A stretch of 64,000 bases of DNA from Pseudevernia furfuracea (taxonomy: Eukaryota > Ascomycota > Lecanoromycetes > Lecanorales > Parmeliaceae): the NCBI GenBank assembly GCA_022315425.1, contig JAIUPT010000028.1, positions 868,001-932,000 on the forward strand. The letters run 5' to 3'. Position 1 is the first letter of the stretch. Every line of letters begins with the position of its first letter. Both the position numbers and the translations under genes were made by a program. A model generated the notes under the pieces. That model saw only the letters and a list, made by a program, of their open reading frames with translations, had not been told where the DNA came from and did not search any database. Positions 12,591 to 23,800 of the stretch are shown piece after piece.

Positions 12591-12893
12591 TTCTTCTTGT
12601 TAGGGAATTAGACCTATCCAACTAGATCAAAAGATCTCGCCGCATACCCGCGTAAGCATAAGTTTTCAATTCCACGACATATCACTTGCATTGTGACACT
12701 GTATTAGTATTAATCACTATATTATATAATACTCTTGACTTGCTCTGGTTTATTTCTAACACTTGTATCAATTTGACATCCAAGAAGCTATATATGATTG
12801 TCCGAGAGAGAATTTGGCTGAGTGTTGGCTCAAAGCGTTGAACAAGGTCAGTCTCCAATCAGATAACAATTAGGGTGGCTGCTGTTGCGACAG

Positions 12894-12975
12894 AGAAAAT
12901 AGAGAGCACCGCAACACCATTTTACCAGCGCCATTAGGAATCGAACCTGATACGAACTAAATACCTCTGACCACA
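12894..12975 (-). repeat. tRNA-like / SINE-like unit, copy 1
   Basis: Direct repeat of about 82 bp with a second copy at 13111-13192. On the minus strand it carries a box-B-like GGTTCGATTCC and, about 25 nt upstream, a box-A-like TGGCCGTGTGGTCAGAGG. These are the internal RNA polymerase III promoter elements of tRNAs and SINEs. No full cloverleaf can be folded by eye, so it is called a tRNA-derived repeat and not a tRNA. Confidence 0.6.
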
Positions 12976-13110
12976 CGGCCACAACCAACAGGTGTCCGCC
13001 CCGGAACTAGAGGATCATTTCGCTTCGCAAATCAATTCGTCGCATGGGCTTCGAACCTAAGCTCATACCGTTCGGCAAGAACTTTAAAACCTGTGGCTAA
13101 TGGCGCTGCC

Positions 13111-13192
13111 AGAAAATAGAAAGCACCGCAACACCATTGTACCAGCGCCATTAGGAATCGAACCTAATACGAACCAAATACCTCTGACCACA
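13111..13192 (-). repeat. tRNA-like / SINE-like unit, copy 2
   Basis: Second copy of the unit at 12894-12975, differing at only a handful of positions. It keeps the box-B-like GGTTCGATTCC, but its upstream end diverges right after CCTCTGACCACA, so the box-A region is lost. Between the copies lies another T-loop-like GGTTCGAAGCCC (minus strand, about 13047-13058). Confidence 0.6.
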
Positions 13193-13199
13193 GACAGGC

Positions 13200-13975
13200 G
13201 ACCGATAGCGAAATTAGGGAGCTGCATGCCACCAGAGCATGTGGCGAGATCTTTTAGTTCAGTTGATTAGGTCTACAGGTGTCAGATGATCGGATCGGAA
13301 AACTTATAGACGGTGGAGCTCAACGACACTGCCGGCACTACTGGGGATGATCACGCTGTAAGAGTCTAGCGGAGCCTGGACTATTCCTGGCGGTGAGACG
13401 AATTCCCTCGAGACCCCCACGAAAGGTCAAGGGTCTGATTCCAAGGGTTTATTCCCGAGGGAGTTCCCCAGTTTTTAGTTCTAGGTATAGATCCATAGGC
13501 ACCGTTGAACAATACAGGGTTAAGTCTGTTGCGCTTCAAGTGGTAAGCACTAGAGATGGGTTCGCCTGGAGCTCTTGTAGTGGAGCGGCAATTGGCACCA
13601 CCCTAGTTCCAGGTCAGCAAGTTCAACGTCTTTTATATTCCCGGTCCGCTCAGACGGTCCGCCAGCGGTACCAACCTTACACAGGCCCCGTATGTGACCT
13701 CGGCCTAAAGCGACTCTTTAAAGTGGCGAGGTTGCGTCAGACGGGTCTGCAAGTGGTTTGAGTTTGATTACTTCGCTTGAGATGATTCTTGCATACCGCT
13801 AGAGTATGATTTACTTAGAGGTATGGTACCTTATGTTAGTAGTTGAGCATGCTAAGCCTGGGAAGCCCGGGGGGCGATGATCCGGCTGGGCCTTGGACGC
13901 CTGTAAAACCCTCTGCGGGGTAACGCGTATGGTGCCCGGTATGACTTAATCGATCAATAATCAATCAATCGATGA
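13200..13975 (+). repeat. Probable retroelement remnant with AATC-repeat tail (LINE 3' end?)
   Basis: GC-richer than its surroundings, with no gene-like reading frame. It ends in a short AATCAATCAATC tail at about 13956-13972, preceded by a GC-rich segment with GGGTAACGCG. Simple tandem tails of this sort are typical of non-LTR retrotransposon 3' ends. The family assignment is inference. Confidence 0.35.
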
Positions 13976-14769
13976 GCATGCTAAGCGGCGCTATTGCTCC
14001 AGTAGCTTAGCTCAAGAGACCAACCGGTACAAGGTAATCGCCCGGCTACCATCTATATAGTGACTTCGGCAATTTGAACTAGTCTATTGACTCATCAGAG
14101 CAAGTGTTGTTTAGTAATGGTTGAGATGTATTGCTTTTCGGCCCAGAATAGCGAATCATCACTTTCCGCAGCACATCGTGCAGGACCTGGGAAAAGAAAG
14201 GTTTCAGGGATCTGCGGTGCTGCAAGGTTGGACCTTTCCATGCAGACGTCGCAACAATCACCCCCCCCAGAATAGTGTGGGTTCACCCACCCTGAAACCC
14301 ACCCTACCTAGCGAGGGCGGGACACCTCCGAACCCAAACCACAACTTCGATGCACATGTTTTCTCTGGGGTTCCCCCACCTCGGAGGATTTGTAAGCAGC
14401 CGGCTTCCCGTGCGCAGATTTAGCGCCACGGTCCAAGTCCAAATACCTTACTATACCTTTACCTTACCCCGCCTTTTCAGCACTCTAAATACCGGTAAAA
14501 TTAGTTTGCTTACGGGATACATAGTCACCAATTTTTGATCTTGAATACCTTTCTCTGATAACTCCAATCCTCGGTTGATTATCTCTTGTTATTAGCTCTC
14601 TGTGACTTTCCATAATACAGCTCAAGTCACAGCTTAGGTTCACATTGACATGGCGGTCACCGTCGTGGATTTCGGGTCTGTCGGGAGCATTATATGTGCA
14701 CAAAGTCAGGCTTCGATGACGCCCCGTATGTTTTACCGCATCATCTTTGCAGCGTCAGCTTGCAAGGAC

Positions 14770-15110
14770 CAGGCTGACAGTATTAGCTCTACAGGGACTC
14801 ATGTAGGTTTGACAGCATTAGCTCTGCCGCGTAGAGCGGTGAGATTTTAGGTCTTTCCGGAGAATCATATCGCCACGTATGCTTTACTTGGCTCTGCATC
14901 GTCGGCCTGTAGGGACTAGGCCTGGTAGCATTATCTCTGCAGCGTAGATCCTTTCGGAGAATTGTACATAAGGTAGGTAAGGTATGCAGAGTTAGCCTTG
15001 AATCACGTCACGTATACGTATGCTTAGAACACGCCTAGCTTAGAAGCATTATCTCGCAGCGTCAGCCTGTGGGAATTAGACTTCACAGCATTATCTCTCT
15101 CTCCAGCGAA
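14770..15110 (+). repeat. Degenerate tandem array with GCATTATCTCTGC core
   Basis: The core AGCATTATCTC(T/G)C, or its variant with ATTAGCTC, recurs near 14779, 14813, 14927, 15045 and 15088. It is usually followed by GCAGCGT and a CAGCCTGTAGGGACTAGG-like stretch. Copies are diverged and unevenly spaced. No coding capacity is seen. It lies just upstream of the AflR-like regulator. Confidence 0.6.
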
Positions 15111-15411
15111 TCTGTTTGAATGGTCATATCTGAGTCAGGCTTGAATGACACCATCACGGTAGCATCACACTTAAAGACGCTAGAGTAATCATATCCCATG
15201 TCTTGGCGACTTTTCCGCCGGGCGACCTTCGGTAAACAACCCCTGATTGGTGTTGAAAACAGCCAATAATAGGAAGCAAGCATTCCTACACTATGCAGGT
15301 GTCAGAAACGCTTTTTCTTATCATAAACACAGTGTTCTACTCAATAACTTCAAGCTTAGAATTTAAAGATCTGTTAGAGCTTAGAATAATAGGGCTTTCT
15401 AGTTTGCCCAT

Positions 15412-16821
15412 ATGGCGAGCTCTCAAGGCTTCTTTCAAGCATTTCCCATTTCAAAGCGGTCGGCGTGTGACAGGTGTCGTATCCAGAAATTACGCTGCCT
15501 GCCGAGGGATCGCAACACAGCAGAGTCCTGTAGCCGCTGTGCCCGACTGAGTGCGAAGTGTACAACAACCTATCCCAGACCCGCAGGCCGGCCCCCAAAC
15601 GCGAGTCTTGGTGCCTCGCAGCCCAAGGCATCGGGACCGGATCAACCATCTATGACGATATTTTCAGCAACGCAAAGTCCACCGTCACCAACCAATTTAG
15701 AAATGACGCAAACATCGCAGCCAACAAATGCTTTTAACACTTTTGACTCATTCCCTTTGCCGACTACCGAAGATAGCATGGATATCTACTCATTCAGGCC
15801 TACACTTCATGATAACTTCATTTTTTTTGATCGTGGCAACAATGAAGAGACAGGCGGTCTACAGTATCACGACCTGGAAGACTCCTCTGCTCTTCACCCT
15901 TTGCCTGCACTTACGGATGCTAGCAGCACGGACCCGATCAACGCTGCTAACGATCCCAGAAGCGCTGCCAAAGACCCTGTAGATGCTGCCGGGGACCCTA
16001 CAGGCGCTGCTCAGGATCCCACCGGCGCCTCTAATAAGGAAGCGCGACGGCAGAATAACGGCTTTGCGGCTCTTGAGCATTCATCCCATGTCCTAGGCTG
16101 TGACCATCGTTTATTTAATCTCAATCTAGACCTGTCAAAGCAACTCCAACAGTACCTAACTGTTACCCGGCCTCAGGACAGCCCGATGATGGACATAAAC
16201 TCAGACTCATCACCAGCAGCTGACAGGGGTCAGGAAGAACCATTACGCTCTAATCTGCTCGGTGACGCTCTCAGCGACGCTTCAGAATTTCTCGCCATCA
16301 TTCAGTCTTACCGTACAGAAAGGAGAGGCAGCAGCAGCAGCGGCAGTGACGCCATTTCCAGCACCAGACCCCGTCTTGGCCTCATTGTTATTCTCAACCT
16401 CCTATCAGTTCATCTAGAGCTCGTGATGATATATGAGAAGCTCTTTCAGTGTCTTAGCAACCAGCTATTTGACGCCTCCTCCCTGGCAAATGTGGACGGG
16501 CTTCAGGCACCACTCCCTGGGCTGCAGCTCACCGACTTCTCCAGTCAACGAGGGAATTTGCAAACCAAGATCCTGGTTCATGCTATCCTTCATCAGTTTG
16601 AGATGATTGAAAGGATCTTGGGATTACCGGCGGAGTTTCGAGTCACGGAGAAGCAAGATGACAACTCGGGCTTGTTTGAGGATGGGTGGGCCAGGGACTT
16701 GCTCGAGGCAATGAGCAATGGAAGATCGTACCATGGAGCTGTAGATAACCATTGTGGACTGGAGGCTCTGTCGTCTTTGCGAGAAATGCTTAAGAGGGTG
16801 CAGATATCTTTGAAAATGTAA
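15412..16821 (+). CDS. Zn2Cys6 transcription factor, AflR-like
   Basis: A 469-aa intronless regulator. The N-terminal binuclear zinc cluster is complete: Cys-x2-Cys-x6-Cys at CDRCRIQKLRC, then Cys-x2-Cys-x6-Cys at CSRCARLSAKC, followed by a basic PRPAGRPP linker. The finger, the linker and the length match the AflR class that controls polyketide clusters. Residues about 180-210 hold four repeats of a seven-residue DPxxAAx unit (NDPRSAA, KDPVDAA, GDPTGAA, QDPTGAS). It sits beyond the 3' end of the minus-strand HR-PKS, with about 1 kb between the two genes, and is the best candidate for the pathway-specific activator of block A. Confidence 0.82.
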   Translation: MASSQGFFQAFPISKRSACDRCRIQKLRCLPRDRNTAESCSRCARLSAKCTTTYPRPAGRPPNASLGASQPKASGPDQPSMTIFSATQSPPSPTNLEMTQTSQPTNAFNTFDSFPLPTTEDSMDIYSFRPTLHDNFIFFDRGNNEETGGLQYHDLEDSSALHPLPALTDASSTDPINAANDPRSAAKDPVDAAGDPTGAAQDPTGASNKEARRQNNGFAALEHSSHVLGCDHRLFNLNLDLSKQLQQYLTVTRPQDSPMMDINSDSSPAADRGQEEPLRSNLLGDALSDASEFLAIIQSYRTERRGSSSSGSDAISSTRPRLGLIVILNLLSVHLELVMIYEKLFQCLSNQLFDASSLANVDGLQAPLPGLQLTDFSSQRGNLQTKILVHAILHQFEMIERILGLPAEFRVTEKQDDNSGLFEDGWARDLLEAMSNGRSYHGAVDNHCGLEALSSLREMLKRVQISLKM

Positions 16822-17255
16822 ACAAAACCCCTTTTTGGAAAGCTTGCTTTCTCAGTACTCAAAGACTCACTCGCTTGTGTCACGAAAGAAAGAAGATGCT
16901 TAGATTTTAGCGTGCTAAACACGGTGGTGACGGGATCGTTCGAAGAGGAAGCTACATCGAAGAATATTAATTTATCAAATCTACTTTCTTTGACTTCTTT
17001 CCTCTCACGTATAATATACTAATAGAATAAGTTCATAGAAATATAGAGTCGACTATGCGCTTTTACATAATGTTACATGGACGAGTTGTAGTGAAGTGAT
17101 TATTTTAAGAATCTTTGGAGTGAGTAGGCCGAGACTTTAGAGTATCACGTAATCAGATCTATAAGCGCACGAATAAGAACGCATCAGGGGTCACGGACTA
17201 CAACGTAAGGGACCTCGAGCCGCTAAGGTAACGCTAGATGCCAGGAGCTGCCCTT

Positions 17256-17576
17256 TCAGCCAATCCCACCGCCCTGTTTCTTCGCTTCGACAATCGCAAC
17301 GTTCGTTTCTACAAATACCCCAAACGCCCCAATAAAGACTTCATTTTGCCTTGAAGAACGGAGTTCGTGAGAAAACCGATCCCGCTGGCGAGCTTGTCAT
17401 TCCAGGTCACAGAATCGAAATAGATGAAGAGTGCCAGGAACAATACTGTTGCCTTGATGCGCTGCTGTATGCTTGCTTCAGCTTCACGGCGGTTGATCAG
17501 AAGCTCGATTCAGCAGACCTCCAAATATAGTGAGCTCCACCCCCTGTAGAGTAACATTTGGGTCGAAATTCGACAT
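17256..17576 (-). pseudogene. Possible degraded small membrane-protein gene
   Basis: An ATG at 17576 opens MSNFDPNVTLQGVELTIFGG and stops soon after. A second frame continues with a hydrophobic stretch (KATVLFLALFIYFDSV), and the first frame resumes with NEVFIGAFGVFVETNVAIVEAK and a stop at 17256. The three pieces look like one ~100-residue protein interrupted by two compensating frame changes. No convincing introns restore it. The family was not recognised. It could equally be a small gene with unusual splicing. Confidence 0.25.
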
Positions 17577-17856
17577 GGTTTCAATCAACAGGTGTTTTTT
17601 CAGTTGAAGGACTAATAGTTGAACAGTTTGTTTGTTCGCCGGCCATCCTATCTGTCGCACGAACTCTCTCCTTGGCTCGTTTTATATCTATGATAACTTA
17701 ACTCCAACGTCTACTTCTAGTATACTCAGATATTTTGATGCCATAGCTGCCTTGATTACAGCGGAGAATGACGGCTGTTTGACCAAGGGCACATATTCAA
17801 GACACAAAGCCATACGTCGTATCGATCTTCCGCCATTGGGACACCTTCGCAGGTAG

Positions 17857-20800
17857 TCACGCATTCTCGTCTTTCCCAGTACCAGCGAGCTTAGCTGCTA
17901 AACCTTGGGCCACAGAGGAGCCTAGCTGCTCAATAGAGGCGGCTCCCATAATTTCTAGCACGCTTACGTCCAGCCCGAACCGCTGCCGACACCAGTTCCT
18001 CAGCTCAATAGCCACGAGGGAGTCCATACCCAAGGCGGTCGGGCCCGCCTTGATGTCCAACTCCTCGACAGGCTTCATCATGAAGCCGAGGAGGGTGATG
18101 CCAATGTGCTGTGAAATGACCACGACCGAGGACTCTTGCGTGAGCATGTGCGGGTTGTTGGCAACAGCCGTAAGAAAGCCCTTGAGGTTGTCGCTACCTG
18201 GAGCGCTACTGATCTTTTCCTCGTCGGTGTCGGCGGCAACCTCCATGTTGCGGTAGATACTCATACGGACGTCCCGCTTCCAAACGGCGCGGTTCTCGGG
18301 TGACAAGATCGGATGGGTCATCCTAAAGCCGATACCTAGCTGGCTTTCGTTCAAATACCCGTCCGTATGGACTTCTGCTCGCGGACGGGAGCGCTTGATG
18401 GCCAGCTCGAGGGAGTCAAGCAGATCTTGTTCCTGGAGGACATAGCCAATCCTAGCCTTGAGTTGCTCCATAACGGCCCGGTTTTGACTGACATAACCTA
18501 CATCGCCCATAGCGCCAACATCCAGTACAGATGCAGAAAGCCCCTTGCCATGCCGAAATTGCACAAACGAATCCAAAAATGTGTTGGCAGATGCGTAATT
18601 GGCTTGACCCGGATTGCCCACTATGCCTGAGATTGAGCTGAACAGAATAAAGAAGTCGAGGCTGTCGTCTGCGAAAGCCGTGTGCAAATTCCAGGTCCCT
18701 TGAATCTTCGGTGCTGCGGCCGCTTCCCAGTCTTCGTACGCCATCTGTGCAAAGGCAGCGTCCTACGCAAAGAATTTTTGTTAGCATATGGTAAGGAGGC
18801 CTAGCTTCCAGGAGAATTTTCGGAACTTTGCTCTTACCCGCAACACCATAGACATCTGAATCACTCCGGCGACTGGCAGGCGGGCCTGGGTGATTACGTG
18901 GCGAACTTCGTCCAGACGGGCCACGCTTCCCGTCACGATCTGGACGTTGCAGCCCGCGGCAGCAAGCTCTTCCACCAACGCTGTTGTTTCCGGGCTGTTG
19001 CCACCGCCGCTTCGCGATAAAAAAATCAGATTCCTGGCTCCATGTTCGGCCAGCCAGATTGACACGGAGCGACCTAGTCCACCTAAACCACCGACCAGCA
19101 GGTAAGAGGCGTCGGGCCGTAACGAGAAGCTACCTCGAGCCCTTGTAGTGACAAGGAGTGAGTGGTCTGCAGGAATGCAGACGACAAGCTTTCCAATATG
19201 CTGGCCCTTTTGTAATGAACGGAAAGCATCTTCGACCTGTGTAGCATCGAAGCATGTTGTCGGTCGGATTGGCTGAATACCCCCTTGCCGGTAGAAGCTC
19301 ATGACTCTTTCCAGGATACTGTTCACGAGTCAATACAGGCTGAAAGGAGTGGGTTGGGGGAAAAAGGGTTGGAGAACAGAGCCGTGGGGTACGTACTTCT
19401 TAATTTTTTTGGGTCGCTCTATATACATGTGAGCCAAGTCCACGCCGAAGAAGGAACGGTTGGGTTCGAACAGATCCATGGCGAGTCGGCCTTGGCCCAG
19501 AAAGTCGCGCTTCCCGATCTCGACCATGCTGCCAAACTCCGCAACGCATCTCCACTAGAGTCGGCGTTAGTAGATAATTTGGGGGAAGATGCGGGGTGAA
19601 CACATGACTTACTGTAGCATGTAGCAGGTCTCCGGAAAGCGAATTAAGGGCCACGTCGACTCCCCTGCCTCCAGTCTCACGCATCAACCCAGGGAGAAAG
19701 CCCGAGTCTCTTGAACCAAAGATGTGCTCGCGAGGAATATCAAACGTGTCTACAAGATATTCGACCTTTTCCTGGTTGCCAACGGTTGCATAGATCTTCG
19801 CACCAATCATGCGGCAGATGTTGATGGCTACGATTCCAATGCCTCCACAGGCCGAATGAATCAACACAGTCTGTGTACGTGATTAGTGGAAGATTTCTGG
19901 TACAAGTGTGCTTGCATAATCTCTTACCTGGCCTTCTTCAAGTCTGGCAAGGTCGAGCAGACCGTGGACAACAGTCCCATACGCACAAGGCATGGTGGCA
20001 CCGTCCTCGAAGCTTAAGTCGTCGGGCATAATGGCACAATGGTCGGATGTTGTGCGTAGGATGGTCGCATACGTATTTGGTCCGGCCACGCAAACTCGGT
20101 CACCAATCTTGAGATCCTGGACGTTAGGGCCGGTTCCTTGGACAATGCCAGAACACTCGCAGCCGAGACCGTTGCCCTCGGCCTTTTGGCCCTCAATGAT
20201 GCCCATGGAGATCAAAACGTCCTAAGTCATCCGTAAACGTAGGCAGTACGTGGTCCGGGGACGACATACCTTGAAGTTCATACCTACCGCGCGGACCTTG
20301 ACAGAAACCTCATTGCCAGACAGCTTGCCATGCGGCTGCTGGTCAACCCACTGGAGACTTTGAAGGGAGCCCCTTTTGCCTATCTCCAGACGCTTGGGTG
20401 TCTCGGCCTTGGACGGGCTAATTGCGAGCCCATCAGCGACCGAGATCCAGTGGAATCGCGGGATGTGCACCGCACCTTTGGCAAGTGCGTACTCATAATC
20501 AGGGTCCACGTCTCCATCTCTGGTGCGATGCTGGAACTTCTGATACACTTTGCAAATGGCATCAGTGGCCTCTGCACTGCTAGGATCGTCAAGCTCGAGA
20601 GTGGCAAAGTCCACGGCCAACTCATTGCGCAGAGTTCGTGCAAGACCAAGGATCTGAGCGTATTGCGGTTCCGCGCAATGTATCTGACATGCCTTAGTGA
20701 GCCACAGGATGGCCGAAGCATGTAGCTTGGCCAAGAACTCCTTAAGGAGTGCGTAGTTCTCGGCTGTGATGCCCGCGATGAATGGGCCCTCTCGTTCGAG

Positions 20801-23800
20801 ATCCAAGATTGAGATTACGTCTTGCTTTGGGTCGTCCGCAAGGCCGATGAGCTCAACGGCAAAGCCATGTTTTTCCAAGGCCATGGTTACGGCGGTTGCG
20901 ACCGGCCCGTTCCGCTGTCCTGAGAGTAGAGAGACCCTAGTGCGTGTCCGTTCATCCTGGGCTAGAGGCGACGCGATAATGGTTACGCTAGTCTGGTAGG
21001 GCGCCTTTTCATCGAGAACAATGGCTTCGGCGCTGGCAAATCCAACGTTGGAAAGCTCCTCGTTCCATCTCTCGGGAAGCGCGAATGATTCGGACTCCCC
21101 GAGCCACCAACCAGGCAGGACACCCTAGAATATGGTTAACCCTGTCGAGCTAGTAAAACCAGGCGTCCTCTTACCAGAATGAAGTTGATGCACGCTGTGT
21201 TCGGACACAGCTCCTGCAGAAGAAGCTTACCACTGGGCTGCAGGAGCTGTCGTATATTTGCAAGTGTCTTGCTAAGACTTGTCGTGGTATGTAGGACCTG
21301 AAGAAAGATTTGATATCAGCGAATGACGCACTTTTATTCCTTGAGACTTGAAGCGCTGCTTACATTCGCAGCAATGACGAGGTCAAAAGATTCAGGCGCA
21401 AAACCTTGCTTCGCCGGGTTCTGGTTGATGTCGAGTAGTAAAAACTCTATGCCTTGACGGTTCTTAAACTTCTCTTTGGCACTATTTAGGACGTCTGTAG
21501 AGATATCGGTAAAGGTATATGAGTAAAACATGCGCTCGCCGTACTCTGACGTAAGATCGTCCAGGACTGTTGCGGTTGTCGCTCCCGTCCCGGCCCCTAT
21601 CTCCAAGATTCTAAGATGCGGCTTGCTATGGCTAAGGAGTTGAAGAAAGGTCCGACAGTTTCCGAAATTCTCGGTGAGCATGTAAACTTTCGTCAAGATG
21701 TCATCCTTCCTGAGGAGCTCTAGGGGCTCGATCTCGCCACAGAAAATGCCCTCGATAGCGTCAAAGATACGGCACACCGCGATGCCGGCAGCTGCTGCCT
21801 TTGTCTCGCGAACCTGTGCAGCAGTCTTGGTAATAAGGCCGACTCGCTCAGACGATGACAGACTCAGAAGCTTTTCCACATCATCGCTAACTAGGTACTC
21901 CTTGGCCGCATTTCTGGCTATCTCGGCAGAAAGCCAGGTGAAAAATTTGCTCATGTGTTCGGTGTCCGCGCTCAGTCCAGTCAGGCGGTTGCATGCCTCG
22001 ATGGAACAGAGCAGCACCAGCCTTTGAAGGGCGTCAAGGCTTTCCTCGAAGCTTGGAGCGGCCGAGCTGATCAGGGGACTGATCTCCTGGAACTCAATAT
22101 CTGGCTTCCACTGTACGCAGGTGCCGGCATGAGGGTTTTTGTCTCGAGTGGAATAGCCGTCTCCTAAGGGTAATAGCTTCACGTCTTTCAGAAGCAAGAC
22201 AGGCTCGTTAGCCGCAATCCCAAAGCAAGAGCCCTTAATAGCTCCCTTAATGTCGAACTCAGCGTTAACTTCCACGGAAACCTTGGCCCTCGGGCGCTTG
22301 ACGTAGATCTCGCCAAAGCGTGTCGGCACGAATGGCAGATTGCTGAAGGATCTGGCCTGGCCTCTGCAAGCTGCAGCCGTGAAAAGTTGAATGCAAGAGT
22401 CGATCGTGGTCGGGTGAAGCTGATAGATGGAGTCGGCCTCGCTGATCGTGTTGGACACGTGAGCGACGGCCGAGTAGTGAATCGGATGGGCAGAGATGTC
22501 CTCCAGCCCCTGGAAGCATGGCCCGTAGCTCATGCCGATCGTCCTCATCAGGCGGTACCATGATGCAGATTGCACTTTTCTAGGGAGATCAGCAACGCTC
22601 CTGGGCTCCACTGGATATTCGCTTCCTGCCCTGACTTGACCAGCGCAGTGCTTTGTCCACGTGCCCGTGGCCCTGTTGTAAGACATGACGGTAAATTCAT
22701 ACCATGTCGAGTCAAGGCTCGTCGTCAGTTGGAAAGGGCGCATAGTGAAGATGGTCTCGATAGCGGATGACTCGTGCAGGGTCATAGCTGCGCGGAGTGA
22801 AAGGTCCCTTAGAGTGTAGCCTTGGACTTCCGAGCCCGAGACCTGTCGAACAGCCTCGCCTGCCATGGCAATGTAGCCTGCGCCAGGAAAGACCATATCC
22901 CCGGTAATGACATGGTCGCGACACCAGGGAACGTCGTCCAGTCGCAGTAAGTTTCTCCAGACAGGCTCCAAGTCACTAGACTCAGGAATCTGGGAGCCAA
23001 GAAGGTCGTGACGCGGAAAGCTACGCAGCCTCCATTGCTTCGACAAGCGGCTTTCGTACCAATACCGGGTTTCATGATGCCATGGATAGTGAGGGAGGTC
23101 GGTCAAAGCTTGCCCGCCAGGATTCAGGGCCCGGAAATCTAATTTGAGCCCCTTCAAGAAGACCTGACCGGCCGCATTGAGCATACTGCGCGTATCGTTC
23201 TGATATCGCACCAATGTCGGAACATAGAAAGTGTCTGACTGGTTCGCCTTGAGAATTTGGCGGATTGGACCTGCCAAGGCCGAGTGAGGCCCAATTTCGA
23301 GCAACAGCCGAGAATTGTTGGAAGTTCGCGTTGCTAACAACTTCTCGACCGCGGTGTGAAAAAGCACGGGATTGTCGTAGCTCGACTGCCAATATGCAGC
23401 GTCTAAGGTGTGTTTAAATTGAATGAGTTCATTTGTCTGGCATGAGAAAAATGGCACTGCCGGTGCTTGACTGGACACATAATGTCCAATCATCCGCCCG
23501 AACTGCTTACCCGCCTCCTTCATGTGGGCTGTATTAAGGAGTCAGCAAAGATTTTACGAGTGATAATTGTCACAACGTACGGGAGTGGAAGGCCATTTCA
23601 ACTTGCAGTCGTCTGACAAAGACATCTGGCAAATCATGCTTGATTGATTCGACCACGGCATCGACTTTATCCGTATCGCCTGACAGGGTAATACTGGCCG
23701 GGCTGTTCTCGCATGCAATGACGACGCCGTCAACCAGATATGGTCTGACGGCATTTCGACCAAGCCCAACCGCGGCCATGGCGCCGGGCCGTATCTTTTG

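Noticed and set aside
13393..13761. Open frame of 122 codons
   Set aside because: It lies in repeat-like DNA next to an AATC tail and has no recognisable domain.
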